Below are positions 44,191-53,886 of a DNA stretch of 64,000 nucleotides, one piece after another. The stretch's first letter is position 1; every line of letters starts with the position of its first letter. Source of the stretch: Paenibacillus monticola (GTDB lineage: Bacteria; Bacillota; Bacilli; Paenibacillales; Paenibacillaceae). Below the pieces are notes generated by a model, which was given only the letters and a program-made list of their open reading frames with translations, searched no databases and was not told the origin of the DNA. The position numbers and the translations under genes are program-made. The DNA is taken from contig NZ_WJXB01000006.1 of NCBI RefSeq assembly GCF_009664975.1, positions 62,001-126,000 on the forward strand. Direction: 5' to 3'.

Positions 44191-45207
44191 TTAGGTTGGG
44201 AGTGCACCTAAATGTTCAGTACGCCAATTTGTTGGAGTATCCCCTTCCCAAAGGCGGAAGGCGCGGTAGAACGAGTTCTGGTCTTCATATCCAATTAAGA
44301 AAGCCACTTCTTTAATATCGAGTGAGGGGTCTGCCAAGTACCCCCGTGCCTGTTCATGTCTGGCTTGTGTCAACAGATGCTTGAAGCTCGTATTCTCGTT
44401 AGTAAGCCGGCGCTGCAAGGTACGATCGCTCATACTGAGCTCCTTCGCGATAGCGTGAATGTCGGGGTGCCCTCCTGTGAGGGTGCGTTTCATGATCCAT
44501 TTGACCAACTCGGGAATGGAGCGGCTGCGCTGCTGTTCACCCAGCGATCGATCCAGAATGGGAGTCAGGATCTCCAGCAACTCTTCGTTGTACGAGACAA
44601 AGGAGCGATCCAGATCTCTTCGACGTAACGTCAATCGGTTACATTTTGCACCTACCTGGATATTGCAGCCAAAGTAAGTTTCAAGAGCTTGTACATCGCC
44701 CATAGGATGCGAGAATTCGACGGACAGCGCCGTCAATGGTTGACCTGTGCCCCGGCGCCCAAGCTCCAGGAGAAATGCCAGCGTGATACCAACCAGCACC
44801 GTCGGACCGGGTTGCTCGGTATTCAGCCATTCCAGTTCGATTGTACAGTGCTCACCCTCCTCGGTGATACGTAAGCTTTCAGGGGGGCACATTTGTTTGT
44901 AGCGAGCCATACGGTTAAGCGCGTCGCGGTAGTCACGAGCATGGTAAGTCGCTAAGACGGTCGGGGGGTACTTCGCTGTTTCAAAAACAGTCGCAAGCTT
45001 GATAATGCCTTGTGCAGTGTCACCCATAAGATCGGAATAAGCCTGCCAGATCGCGAAATACTGAGTGGTGGTGACTACTGGTTCCGTAATAATAGTGAGC
45101 GGCAGGCCTGCTGTGCGAGCAACGTCGTGCGCGGCAATCCCTAATTGACATAAGCCCGCCCAAAATCCTGGCGGGAGTTTAATACGGTCAGAAGATTGAG
45201 ACTTCAT
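44191..45207 (-). CDS. AraC family regulator with arabinose-binding-type N-terminal domain
   Basis: A 338-residue regulator of the class with a ~180-residue N-terminal ligand domain (Arabinose_bd type, [20 protein letters not shown]) and a C-terminal double HTH (about 240-325, [20 protein letters not shown]). This class is far commoner in Proteobacteria than in Bacillota. GC-rich compared with adjacent genes. Its ATG overlaps the mqo stop by 4 bases (ATGA), so it is translationally coupled to mqo. Confidence 0.88.
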   Translation of the reverse strand: MKSQSSDRIKLPPGFWAGLCQLGIAAHDVARTAGLPLTIITEPVVTTTQYFAIWQAYSDLMGDTAQGIIKLATVFETAKYPPTVLATYHARDYRDALNRMARYKQMCPPESLRITEEGEHCTIELEWLNTEQPGPTVLVGITLAFLLELGRRGTGQPLTALSVEFSHPMGDVQALETYFGCNIQVGAKCNRLTLRRRDLDRSFVSYNEELLEILTPILDRSLGEQQRSRSIPELVKWIMKRTLTGGHPDIHAIAKELSMSDRTLQRRLTNENTSFKHLLTQARHEQARGYLADPSLDIKEVAFLIGYEDQNSFYRAFRLWEGDTPTNWRTEHLGALPT

Positions 45208-46709
45208 ACAGATGGAACTCCTTTAGCTGCATCGTTTAGACTAAGCGCCTTTTCTGTTAAAGTATGGACTTCATGCAGAAGCTCTGGATTGTCCATTAGT
45301 GACACACCATATGAAGGAATCATTTCTTTGATTTTTGGTTCCCATTGTTTCATATGTTGCGGGAAGCATTTGTTAATGACCTCAAGCATAACGTGAACAG
45401 CAGTAGAAGCACCGGGAGAAGCACCTAATAATGCTGCTATTGAGCCATCCGCAGCAGTAATAACTTCCGTCCCAAATTGCAGTGTACCCTTGCCGCCAGC
45501 TTCTGTATCTTTGATAACTTGCACACGTTGACCCGCCACTACTAAATCCCATTCCTCGATTCTAGCATTCGGGATAAACTCTCGTAACTCTTCCATACGC
45601 TTTTCTTTTGATAACATCACTTGCTCGATCAGGTATTTTGTTAATGACATACTTTTTGCACCTGCCGCCAACATCGTTATGAGATTATTCGGTTTTACGG
45701 AAGTTATCAAATCAAACATAGACCCGGTCTTCAAAAACTTGGGTGAGAAGCCAGCATACGGTCCAAATAGCAACGATTTTTTATGGTCGATAAATCTGGT
45801 GTCAAGATGTGGTACCGACATTGGAGGAGCTCCAACCTTAGCTTTGCCGTACACTTTTGCATGATGCTGCGCGACAACATCTGGATTATTACACACCATA
45901 AACATTCCGCTTACCGGGAATCCTCCAATATGTTTTCCTTCAGGAATACCGGATTTTTGCAGTAAATGCAGACTCCCTCCCCCGCCTCCAATAAAGACGA
46001 ATTTTGCTGCATGGCGTTCAATGTTACCGCTGTCATTTCGCACTTTCAATTCCCATGAACCATCACTAGTACGTTTGATATTATCAACGCTATGTTTGTA
46101 TTTGATATTGACGTTTTTACTCTTTAAGTGATCAAACAACATGCGCGTTAAAGCACCAAAATTGACATCCGTTCCAGTATCGATTTTGGTTGCTGCTATA
46201 GGCTCATGCGCTGGACGATCACGTATAATAAGGGGAATCCATTCCATCAGCTTGGCAGGGACATCCGAAAATTCCATCCCTTGAAACAAAGGATGATTTG
46301 ACATCGCTTCAAAACGTTTCTTTAAAAACGTTACATTGTGTTCCCCTTGAACCAGACTCATATGAGGCAATGGCATGATAAAGTCTTGCGGATTACGGAT
46401 CAGCTCACTGTTTACAAGATAAGACCAAAACTGCATGGAAAGCTGAAATTGTTCATTAATCTGGATTGCTTTGCTTATATCTATAGATCCGTCTGGTTGT
46501 TCGACAGTGTAGTTTAGCTCGCACAGTGCCGCATGCCCTGTTCCTGCATTATTCCATTCGTTAGAGCTCTCTTCTCCAGCATGTTCGAGCTTCTCAAACA
46601 CGGTAATTTCCCATTCTGGCGCTAATTCTTTCAGAAATGTCGCTAAGGTCGCACTCATGATTCCGGCACCAATTAAGATAACGTCTGTTTTAGTTTCTCT
46701 ATTGCTCAT
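45204..46709 (-). CDS. mqo: Malate:quinone oxidoreductase
   Basis: A 501-residue peripheral membrane flavoprotein that oxidises malate to oxaloacetate and reduces quinone in the TCA cycle. FAD-binding motif [15 protein letters not shown] is at the N-terminus and the typical [21 protein letters not shown] near residue 45. C-terminal [10 protein letters not shown] matches the family. The ATG at 46709 has AAGGATGG 5 bases upstream; an in-frame start at 46799 would add a non-homologous stretch. Followed by the coupled AraC gene. Confidence 0.95.
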   Translation of the reverse strand: MSNRETKTDVILIGAGIMSATLATFLKELAPEWEITVFEKLEHAGEESSNEWNNAGTGHAALCELNYTVEQPDGSIDISKAIQINEQFQLSMQFWSYLVNSELIRNPQDFIMPLPHMSLVQGEHNVTFLKKRFEAMSNHPLFQGMEFSDVPAKLMEWIPLIIRDRPAHEPIAATKIDTGTDVNFGALTRMLFDHLKSKNVNIKYKHSVDNIKRTSDGSWELKVRNDSGNIERHAAKFVFIGGGGGSLHLLQKSGIPEGKHIGGFPVSGMFMVCNNPDVVAQHHAKVYGKAKVGAPPMSVPHLDTRFIDHKKSLLFGPYAGFSPKFLKTGSMFDLITSVKPNNLITMLAAGAKSMSLTKYLIEQVMLSKEKRMEELREFIPNARIEEWDLVVAGQRVQVIKDTEAGGKGTLQFGTEVITAADGSIAALLGASPGASTAVHVMLEVINKCFPQHMKQWEPKIKEMIPSYGVSLMDNPELLHEVHTLTEKALSLNDAAKGVPSV

Positions 46710-46867
46710 ATATACCATCCTTATACTCTGAAATTTGCAGAAAGGATGTAAGCGCTCCTGTTTAGGGTCATACCAAACCAAGGCACTATCTAGTAACACA
46801 CCTATTCTGTTTCAATTATAACCAAAACATAGTGTATTACAATTATTTATAAATTAAAATAAAATAT

Positions 46868-47722
46868 CTACTCACTACGAAACAGACGAAAACCTTGATC
46901 GGGACCCATGCCGTTTGCCTCGAACTTACCCCGATAAGATAACTCGCTGCTGCTGACATCGCCCATCCAACCGCCGCCCTTCAAAACCCGTAAAGACCCG
47001 CTATTACTATCAAAGTCTCCGTACCAGTTCCAGCACCATTCCCTTATATTACCTGACATATCATAAAGCCCTAACTCATTCGGTTTCTTGTCACCGACAG
47101 GTTTTGTTTTATTATGATTGTTCTCGATCAGAGGCCAGTTCCAATCACCTGATAAGTAATTATCACCGGCATTTTTCCAATACCATGCTACTTCATCGGC
47201 ATTATTGCTTCCGCTGTATGTGTAACTCTTGCTCATTTGACCTCCACTTGCCGCATATTCCCATTCTGCTTCTGTCGGCAAGCGGTAACCCTTAGCTCCC
47301 ACATTGATCGTTACTGTCCATTTCATATTATCGTTATCACTCTTATTATTGGGGTCTATTTTTATCTTTTCTATATTGTAATAAGGTTTTAACCCTTCTT
47401 GTATGCTCCTTTTGTTACTATACTCAACAGCGTCGTACCAACTTACCATTTCTACCGGCAAATTGTCGCCTTTGAATTCTGAGGGATTACTGCCCATTAC
47501 CTCTATCCACTCTTTTTGAGTTACCTCATATTTCCCGACATAAAAATTCGTTATGGTTACACTTTTTCCATAGTAGTTAGACTTTGTGTTCATAAAAGTC
47601 CCGCCTTTAACTAATACAAAGTGTTCAGACTTTTCTAATGAGTTATTATCGGGTTTTGCTTGCGAACAAGCGCTGATAACAACCACAATTACCATTAAGA
47701 AGTAAATGAATAGTTTTCTCAT
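46868..47722 (-). CDS. SUMF1-like (formylglycine-generating-enzyme fold) lipoprotein
   Basis: A 284-residue lipoprotein (lipobox ISAC at about residues 16-19). The remainder is an FGE-sulfatase/SUMF1 domain: KGGTFMN, YEVTQKEW, RLPTEAEWEYAASGG, GNIREWCWNW and a closing QGFRLFR. Such folds include sulfatase activators and ergothioneine-like enzymes but many are non-catalytic carbohydrate-binding. The FGE cysteine pair is not obvious, so catalytic activity is doubtful. It sits 90 bases downstream of the GH11 xylanase gene. Confidence 0.85.
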   Translation of the reverse strand: MRKLFIYFLMVIVVVISACSQAKPDNNSLEKSEHFVLVKGGTFMNTKSNYYGKSVTITNFYVGKYEVTQKEWIEVMGSNPSEFKGDNLPVEMVSWYDAVEYSNKRSIQEGLKPYYNIEKIKIDPNNKSDNDNMKWTVTINVGAKGYRLPTEAEWEYAASGGQMSKSYTYSGSNNADEVAWYWKNAGDNYLSGDWNWPLIENNHNKTKPVGDKKPNELGLYDMSGNIREWCWNWYGDFDSNSGSLRVLKGGGWMGDVSSSELSYRGKFEANGMGPDQGFRLFRSE

Positions 47723-47765
47723 TGTTATATCTCCTTAGGTAGTATCCGTTATTGAAATAGATAAA

Positions 47766-47790
47766 GCCGCCGGCTGTGAGACCGGCAGGC
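47766..47790 (-). terminator. Terminator downstream of the GH11 xylanase
   Basis: GCCGGT-ctcac-AGCCGGC on the minus strand with flanking GC pairs, followed by TTTATCTATTTC. Confidence 0.75.
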
Positions 47791-47812
47791 CTTAGCAATA
47801 TCAATTGACTTG

Positions 47813-48451
47813 TTACCAAACCGTTACGTTTGAGCTCCCACTACTTTGATATCCCTCTGTCGCTAACACCTGGTAAGCCCAACTGCTCCCCAGATTCATT
47901 CCTTTACTCTTCCATGCGTTAACGTGGTTGCTAAAAGTGATAGCGACGCTGCTCCCAGTCGGTCTCTTCGACTGTCGGACACTCCAGAACTGCGTGAAAG
48001 TTGCAGTACCGTCAATGGAAGGTGCGTTGGTTCGCGTAGTTGTATATATGTCATAGGTACCTCCATCACTGGTCACGGTGCCTTTATAATTCCCAGTAGG
48101 TCTATATGTGCCCCAGCTATCAACGACGTAATATTCTATAAGTGAGTTTCTTGTCCATCCATAGAGAGTCAAATACCCATTGCCAGACGGCGCCCAGACA
48201 CCGGCATTGTAGTTTATTACCCTAGAGGCTGATCCGGTATTCCAGCCTTTACCCACAACAAAATTCCCGGTATTTGACCAGTTCACACTATAATTGCCGC
48301 CAGTTCCATTGGTAGCATTTACTGTCCCACCACCATCAGTCCAATTTTGCCAGTAGTCTGTCGCTGCATTTGCGGTTACTGCAAACAAACTTGAACAACT
48401 CAGTGAAGCTGCAAGAACTAACGTCATCATTTTCTTGTTTAACTTAAACAT
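47813..48451 (-). CDS. xynA: GH11 endo-1,4-beta-xylanase, secreted
   Basis: A 212-residue protein close in length and sequence to Bacillus subtilis XynA (213). Signal peptide with cleavage at ANA-A near residue 28-29, then a single GH11 jelly roll. The catalytic glutamates are Glu106 in EYYVVDSWG (nucleophile) and Glu199 in ATEGYQSSG (acid/base). It depolymerises xylan outside the cell, feeding the importer and GH52 enzyme elsewhere in this window. ATG preceded by GAGGTAAATT. Named by similarity to the B. subtilis gene. Confidence 0.95.
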   Translation of the reverse strand: MFKLNKKMMTLVLAASLSCSSLFAVTANAATDYWQNWTDGGGTVNATNGTGGNYSVNWSNTGNFVVGKGWNTGSASRVINYNAGVWAPSGNGYLTLYGWTRNSLIEYYVVDSWGTYRPTGNYKGTVTSDGGTYDIYTTTRTNAPSIDGTATFTQFWSVRQSKRPTGSSVAITFSNHVNAWKSKGMNLGSSWAYQVLATEGYQSSGSSNVTVW

Positions 48452-48684
48452 AATTTACCTCCTCATATTTTTTTGCTTGTCACTACTTCCCTAAATATCT
48501 AAATGCAACTTGAACATTACCTTTCATAAATCACTCCCTTTCGTTTTTTCGGTTACAAGATAATTCACGTCTTGTATATAGTAAATTATAGGAAGTAAGC
48601 GCATACATTGCTAGTTACCAAATTAAAGGTTTGTCCCCTATTTTCTCACATACTTTTAGAAAGTATAACGCCTCATAGTGACTC

Positions 48685-48731
48685 CAAAATGCAAAAATCC
48701 GCCCTATACAAGGACGGATTTTTGCATTTTG
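48685..48731. terminator. Strong inverted repeat, probable terminator of the GH42 gene
   Basis: A 17-bp perfect stem (CAAAATGCAAAAATCCG and its complement, 13-base loop) about 120 bases past the GH42 stop, with A/T-rich arms working on both strands. The 400-base gap 48452-48852 otherwise contains the xylanase promoter region and a second repeat. Confidence 0.75.
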
Positions 48732-48768
48732 AAACTTTTAAGGAGATTGGACTCCATTTCTCAGCGTG

Positions 48769-48814
48769 CCAGTGTTGCTACAGCGAATACCGCAGAATTC
48801 CAGTGCAACACTGG
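48769..48814. repeat. Second inverted repeat in the xylanase-GH42 gap
   Basis: CCAGTGTTGC (48769-48778) and GCAACACTGG (48805-48814) are exact inverse complements with a 26-base loop. It lies just downstream of the GH42 stop, 38 bases from the terminator stem. Function unknown; a transcript 3' structure or a mobile-element scar. Confidence 0.55.
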
Positions 48815-48852
48815 TGATTGGGGTCAAGTTCTGTTTTATTTATCACTCTGCT

Positions 48853-50922
48853 TTATGCCTTACGCTTCAGCATAACTAGGCCGTTCACCGGTAGATCTAT
48901 TACACTTGCCGCGACTGCGCCGGATTCCAGATCGGTATACGCTCTCTCGTCCAGCTCCACAGATTGTTGAATACCGCTGAAGTTCTGTACGAAAATATAT
49001 TCGTTCTCTCCATCTGTCCGCAGCTGCGCCGTTACTCCCGTTGGTAATTCACTATTCATAGTACGAGTGATGCCCGCCTTACTCGTAATTGCAGCATATA
49101 GCTCCACATAGAATGTTGGGTCTTTTACACGTGTAGCCAGATGGTAAGCTAGTCCGGCACCCAATTTATTCAGTGTAAGTGCTGGTTGTCCGGCATAGAA
49201 ATCATTACGGTAAGCTCCCAGCATCTCTGCTCCTTCAAGATGAATCAGTTCAGCAATCTCATGCGCATCATAGTCGCCACTTAAGCTTAGGGCATTCCCT
49301 GTCTGCATTACAATCCCATTCAGATCGCGGCTATGCAGACCTTCGGTCTCCTCGGCCCAAATGCCGAGTGTTCTGCGAAGTGGCCCCGGGAACCCACCCA
49401 AATGGCATAAATCGGTCTCCCCGACAACACCGGACCAGTAAGTAGCGAGGAAAGTCCCCCCCTGCTCCACATATTTTTCAATTTTTTTGCCATTCACTTC
49501 ACTGATCAGATACAGCATTGGAGCTATGACCAGCTTGTAGGCCGACAGGTCATCCCCTGAACTGATGATATCAACAGGAATGCCTAACTCCCATAACCCG
49601 CGGTAATGCTGGAGCACGGTCTCCTCATAGCGTAGTGCAGAATTATTGATCCCTTGAGCATCCTTAATGGCCCAGCGGTTGTCCCAGTCAAAGATGATAG
49701 CCGTCTGCACGGGTGTGGATGTGCCTACTACATCCGTAAGACCTGCTAGAGTTCTGCCCACTTCTGCTACATCGCGGAATACGCGGGTCTCAGCGTGACC
49801 ACTGTGGTCTACAACAGCCCCGTGGAACTTCTCGCTGGAGCCGCGGCTTTTGCGCCACTGAAAGTATTGTACGGAATCTGAGCCATGCGCTACTGCCTGG
49901 AGCGAGGATAGCTTATGCATACCAGGCCGCTTTAGCTTGCTGACGGATTGCCAGTTCGTGAGTGAAGGAGTGCTCTCCATGAGCAGGAACGGTTTCTTTT
50001 TAAATGAACGGAACAGATCATGGTGCATCGCGATCCAGGCCGCCAGCCGGGCATCGTCATCATCCGCGGTATAACCCCAATCCGGATAGGCATCCCATGA
50101 GACAACATCCAGAATCTTGGCCAGTTCGCGATAATCAATCCCATCAATCATATGCATATTGGTCGTCACAGGCAGTTCTGGGTTATAGCTGCGTACCGAA
50201 GTGATCTCATGTTGGCAAAAGTTGATTGTCTGCTCGCTGACAAACCGCCGCCAATCAAGATTCAGTCCGTGCACTTGCGTTTCTCCATGTGGGGCTGGAG
50301 ACTCAATCTGCTCCCAAGATGTATACGTATGACTCCAGAAGGTTGCCCACCAGGCATGGTTCAACTCCTCGAGATTGTTATCATATTTAACCTTGAGCCA
50401 GTCTCTAAACGCGGTTTGGCATAGATCACAATGGCATTCTCCGCCGAACTCATTGGAGATGTGCCAACCAATGACCGCCGGATGATGCGCATAACGCTCA
50501 GCCAGCTTCGAATTCAGCAGGGCTGTTTTGTCCCGATAAACAGGGGAAGTAAAGCAGTGGTTATGGCGTACTCCATGCAGATTGCGAACCCGATTGCGTT
50601 CTACTCTAAGCACCTCGGGGTATTTCTCCGACATCCAGGCCGGACGTGCTCCGCTCGGGGTAGCCAGAAACGCGTAAATTCCATTCTCTGAAAAAGTGTC
50701 CAGTAGAGAATCGAGCCAATCGAAGGTAAAGACACCCTCTTCCTTCTCCAGTGAAACCCAGGAAAAGATTCCTACAGACATTACGTTACAGCCAGCCAGC
50801 TTCATTAACCGCAGGTCCTCACGCAAAATTTCCGGGTACTTCAGCCATTGTTCAGGATTATAATCGGCACCGTGTAGCATTACAGGTGCTTTGCTGCTGA
50901 TTGAAGGGAATTTAGTAATCAT
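48853..50922 (-). CDS. GH42 beta-galactosidase
   Basis: A 689-residue cytoplasmic GH42 enzyme. N-terminal TIM barrel (HGADYNPEQW opening), catalytic acid/base Glu158 in HISNEFGGECHC and nucleophile Glu316 in LLMESTPSLTN, with the zinc-binding cysteines (CHCDLCQ) typical of the family. It acts on beta-galactosides, often plant galactans or arabinogalactan oligosaccharides. The ATG at 50922 is well placed after a purine-rich GAGAGGATGAT. An AraC gene is divergent across 189 bases. Confidence 0.94.
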   Translation of the reverse strand: MITKFPSISSKAPVMLHGADYNPEQWLKYPEILREDLRLMKLAGCNVMSVGIFSWVSLEKEEGVFTFDWLDSLLDTFSENGIYAFLATPSGARPAWMSEKYPEVLRVERNRVRNLHGVRHNHCFTSPVYRDKTALLNSKLAERYAHHPAVIGWHISNEFGGECHCDLCQTAFRDWLKVKYDNNLEELNHAWWATFWSHTYTSWEQIESPAPHGETQVHGLNLDWRRFVSEQTINFCQHEITSVRSYNPELPVTTNMHMIDGIDYRELAKILDVVSWDAYPDWGYTADDDDARLAAWIAMHHDLFRSFKKKPFLLMESTPSLTNWQSVSKLKRPGMHKLSSLQAVAHGSDSVQYFQWRKSRGSSEKFHGAVVDHSGHAETRVFRDVAEVGRTLAGLTDVVGTSTPVQTAIIFDWDNRWAIKDAQGINNSALRYEETVLQHYRGLWELGIPVDIISSGDDLSAYKLVIAPMLYLISEVNGKKIEKYVEQGGTFLATYWSGVVGETDLCHLGGFPGPLRRTLGIWAEETEGLHSRDLNGIVMQTGNALSLSGDYDAHEIAELIHLEGAEMLGAYRNDFYAGQPALTLNKLGAGLAYHLATRVKDPTFYVELYAAITSKAGITRTMNSELPTGVTAQLRTDGENEYIFVQNFSGIQQSVELDERAYTDLESGAVAASVIDLPVNGLVMLKRKA

Positions 50923-51007
50923 TGCTATATATCATCCTCTCAGATTCAGGTCCAAGAGCCGATGGGACTATTCTCTGATGAAATTCAATCAGACCCACTA
51001 TCCAACT

Positions 51008-51056
51008 CCTGAATCATTCTTTATACTATTAATAATATAAGAATATTCAATTCAGG
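51008..51056. promoter_or_regulatory. Imperfect 49-bp palindrome between GH42 and AraC
   Basis: CCTGAAT / ATTCAGG outer arms with inner ATTCTTTATA / TATAAGAAT arms offset by a few bases. Position between divergent promoters suggests a regulator-binding region or overlapping -35 boxes. Confidence 0.4.
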
Positions 51057-51111
51057 CAGTAGGAATATAGTAGCGTTATACTAGTACAAAATGAATATGA
51101 GGTGAATATAT

Positions 51112-51981
51112 GTGCTTCCCTTCTCACTGATTGAAATGCCGCGCAATCCTGATGACTATCCGTTATATCCCTATTCTGTGGGCCGTCATATCCAGTACCA
51201 TCATGTACGCCCGACAGGTTTCCCCGTACACCAGATCTTTCTGATCCGCAGCGGAAACGGATTGTTCCGTGACCTGGAGAGTGGCACAGAAACCATATTA
51301 GAGCCAGGAATGGCCTTTGTATTTCCACCGGATCGCGGACATGAATATTACCCACTCTCCCATGAACCCTGGCATGTGGGCTTTATTGGCTTTCATGGAA
51401 CACAGTCTCGCGAAATTCTGGAAGGCATTCACCTGCTGCCGTCCGCTCCCTTCCGGCCGGACCGCTTTGAAGAGTGCTGGAGAGAGATTGGGGGAATCTG
51501 GCATACCGTAAGCCTACAAACTACAAACCGTCAAGACGAACAGGTGATGCAGGAGCTGTCCGTAACTATGTATCGGCTGCTGTTAATGCTGCGCCGTATC
51601 GTAACTTCAACAGGGGTCGTTAGCCGTATCGAGTTCGAAACGGTCCGAAACGATGCACTGCAAAAAGCTGTCGGTCTAATTAACGAGCATTTTACCGAGC
51701 CGCTGCTGATCTCCAATCTCGCTGGAGCCGTTGGCTATTCGGTACAGCATTTCCAGCGGCTGTTCCTGCAGGAGTATAGCGTAACTCCGCATAAGTACTT
51801 GCAGAATCTGCGCCTGCAGCGGGCACTGCAGCTAATGAGAGAAAACGCCGCTACCCCCGTGCAGGAAATTGCGCTGCAGCTAGGCATGGAGACGAATTAT
51901 TTTATTAGGGTCTTCCGTAAAACCTACGGATGTACTCCCGGTGTTATGAGAAATAAGTTGAATGAAGCTGATGAAACATAG
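51112..51981 (+). CDS. AraC family regulator (divergent from GH42)
   Basis: A 289-residue protein with an N-terminal cupin-type domain (about 15-130, HQIFLIRSGNGLF) and a C-terminal double HTH (about 185-280, NYFIRVFRKTYGCTPGV). The GTG start has GAGGTGA 6 bases upstream; an ATG two bases before it is out of frame. It probably controls the GH42 gene in response to a galactoside. Confidence 0.9.
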   Translation: MLPFSLIEMPRNPDDYPLYPYSVGRHIQYHHVRPTGFPVHQIFLIRSGNGLFRDLESGTETILEPGMAFVFPPDRGHEYYPLSHEPWHVGFIGFHGTQSREILEGIHLLPSAPFRPDRFEECWREIGGIWHTVSLQTTNRQDEQVMQELSVTMYRLLLMLRRIVTSTGVVSRIEFETVRNDALQKAVGLINEHFTEPLLISNLAGAVGYSVQHFQRLFLQEYSVTPHKYLQNLRLQRALQLMRENAATPVQEIALQLGMETNYFIRVFRKTYGCTPGVMRNKLNEADET

Positions 51982-51997
51982 ATATAAGGACTCTATT

Positions 51998-52031
51998 CAA
52001 ACAACTCCGGTAGTTACTCCGGAGTTGTTTG
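51998..52031. terminator. Terminator after the AraC gene
   Basis: A 13-bp perfect stem CAAACAACTCCGG / CCGGAGTTGTTTG with an 8-base loop, between convergent genes. Confidence 0.9.
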
Positions 52032-52093
52032 GTATTAGATGAAAATAAAGTAATGGGATGCTGCGGTTAACCTTTTATGCAAGAAAGAGTTAG

Positions 52094-52648
52094 TTAGCCT
52101 TCCACATAAACGGCGTAATCCGTGGCGTACTTCTCCAGCTGTTCATCGGTCACTTCGCGAATTTGGCTTACTATAAAAGGTGGCTGATAAATCATCCCGA
52201 CCAAGTTAGCGGTCTGCTGGAACGGACGCAGAAGTTCACTGTAGGAGTAGTTGTGAAAACCTCCGGCTTGGTACATGCTTTGGGCTCCTCCTGAAGAGAG
52301 AGCTATGAGAAGCTCCTTGCCTTTTAGCTTATCGCCACCTTTACCATGAGCATAGCCGAGCTCGAAGACTTCATCTATCCATTTCTTCAGCAAGGAAGGC
52401 GAACTATACCAGAACAATGGAAATTGCAGCACAACACGGTCGTGAGCCGACAAAAGCGCCTGCTCGCGAGCAACGTCGATCTTTTCATCAGGGTAAGTTT
52501 CATACAGTCTGTGGACGGTAACCTTACCTCTTCGTTCAAGTTCTGCTGTCAAACGTTTGTTAATCCTGGACTTCTCCAACTCTGGATGAACAACGATAAC
52601 GAGCGTTGTGGCACTACCAGTTGGAGTGGATTGATTGGACATGGACAT
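52094..52648 (-). CDS. NAD(P)H-dependent flavodoxin-fold oxidoreductase (KefF/MdaB-like)
   Basis: A 184-residue flavodoxin-like quinone reductase: LVIVVHPELEKSRINKRL, FPLFWYSSPSLLKKWIDEVF (FMN-binding region) and LSSGGAQSMYQAGGFHNYS. Such enzymes detoxify quinones or electrophiles. The ATG at 52648 follows AAAGGAG at 9 bases. It lies downstream of an ArsR gene on the same strand, with the paired operator repeats in the intergenic space. Confidence 0.9.
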   Translation of the reverse strand: MSMSNQSTPTGSATTLVIVVHPELEKSRINKRLTAELERRGKVTVHRLYETYPDEKIDVAREQALLSAHDRVVLQFPLFWYSSPSLLKKWIDEVFELGYAHGKGGDKLKGKELLIALSSGGAQSMYQAGGFHNYSYSELLRPFQQTANLVGMIYQPPFIVSQIREVTDEQLEKYATDYAVYVEG

Positions 52649-52714
52649 GTGGAACAACTCCTTTTTTGAGTGGATTTAGGCGATGAGGACCTAACCGAAT
52701 ACATTAACATTGGC

Positions 52715-52776
52715 ACAATTCTAGATATGTCGAGTCGATATATAGATAAAAAACACAATTACATATCTAGAATTGT
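52715..52776. promoter_or_regulatory. Operator region of the oxidoreductase gene
   Basis: A 15-bp exact inverted repeat (52715-52729 and 52762-52776, ACAATTCTAGATATG arms) with a 32-base loop. Within and beside it are TCGATAT half-sites, including ATATGTCGAGTCGATAT at 52725-52741, like the ArsR-promoter element. Confidence 0.55.
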
Positions 52777-52831
52777 CGATATATATTTTATAATAAAACT
52801 GAATCCAATATTTGAATCCAGTCTTTACTAC

Positions 52832-53143
52832 CTACAGATTTTGCTGAATGTTAGAAGTGATTTTCTTTATTGCTTCTTCATCTCTTTTGTAATATGTCCA
52901 TTTCCCCAGTCGAGTCGCCGATACAAGCCCTGCCCGCTGTAAGATAGATAAATATTGAGATGCTGTTGATTGTGTCATATTAAGTTTTTCAGTAATCTGA
53001 CTAACACATACCCCAATCTCGACAAGATCAACCCCTTCTTGGGGCCTAAAATAGGCTGTTGGATCTTTTAACCACTCTAAGATTTGAAGACGCGCTTCAT
53101 TAGAGAGTGCCTTAAAAACTTCAATTGTGTCCATTGGTTTCAT
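52832..53143 (-). CDS. ArsR family HTH repressor
   Basis: A 103-residue winged-helix protein: EVFKALSNEARLQILEWL, then the recognition helix region KLNMTQSTASQYLSILQRAGLV and a C-terminal lysine-rich tail. Two cysteine-free metal positions (only Cys in VCVSQI) argue against the arsenic-type CxC sensor, so a redox or electrophile ligand is more likely. An operator palindrome precedes its start. It probably represses itself and the oxidoreductase gene downstream. Confidence 0.9.
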   Translation of the reverse strand: MKPMDTIEVFKALSNEARLQILEWLKDPTAYFRPQEGVDLVEIGVCVSQITEKLNMTQSTASQYLSILQRAGLVSATRLGKWTYYKRDEEAIKKITSNIQQNL

Positions 53144-53152
53144 ATGTTCATT

Positions 53153-53172
53153 ATATCGACGTTTTCCGATAT
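53153..53172. promoter_or_regulatory. ArsR-type operator
   Basis: ATATCG-N8-CGATAT immediately upstream of the ArsR start codon; related half-sites lie at 52725-52741 before the oxidoreductase gene. Confidence 0.55.
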
Positions 53173-53200
53173 GTCAACACATTACTTTTCTAAATACTCT

Positions 53201-53626
53201 TTACTGCTTAACCAAGACGGATAAATCGCCTTCAAAAACCTTCTCATCTTTGTTGTTGAAAGTGGACAGCAGTACAGTAACAAGTCCCGTTTCATTCTTC
53301 TTCTCTCGTACTTCAATTACCTCAACAATGGTATACAATTCATCCTCTGGATACACAGGATTTATAAATTTCAGATTATTCATAGCTGTTCCGGCAATAA
53401 CATCATCACCGTAAATACCTGTCTCAACCCATAGTTTAAATGAAACCGCTATTGTTTGTATTCCGGAAGCAATGATCCCATTAAATCTTCCTCGTTTTGC
53501 TTTATCTTCATCCAAATGCATATATTGCGGGTCAAACTCCGCTGCAAATCTCGTAATACTCTCTTTTGTGATTGTTATAGACTTGGTTTTAAATACTTGT
53601 CCGACAAAAAAATCATTATACTTCAT
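53201..53626 (-). CDS. MaoC-like hot-dog-fold dehydratase
   Basis: A 141-residue hot-dog protein: FFVGQVFKTKSITITKESI, catalytic-type FDPQYMHLDEDKA (Asp and His) and GIIASGIQT. Enoyl-CoA hydratase (R-specific) type. No fatty-acid genes adjoin it. The ATG follows AGAGGTG at 7 bases. It lies upstream of the ArsR gene on the same strand with a 57-base gap. Exact substrate unknown. Confidence 0.9.
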   Translation of the reverse strand: MKYNDFFVGQVFKTKSITITKESITRFAAEFDPQYMHLDEDKAKRGRFNGIIASGIQTIAVSFKLWVETGIYGDDVIAGTAMNNLKFINPVYPEDELYTIVEVIEVREKKNETGLVTVLLSTFNNKDEKVFEGDLSVLVKQ

Positions 53627-53886
53627 TAATACACCTCTTAGTTTAGATTTGTTTTTGTTAAGTCCAGAAGGTCAAAGTAATAAACTAACTTCTCGTTCAT
53701 CGAATTCCTGGTCGAGATAGGGCATAACAGCGATTTAGTGCCTGTCTACAACTTCCAATTAGAACTAGGCTGATTTAAGATACGGAGTATAGGAACTACC
53801 TCCACCGGAAACCCGCAGGAACATCAGATGTTGTTGAATGTAAGCACGGAATCCGTAACAATAAGGTCTGAAAGGAGGAAAGACTT

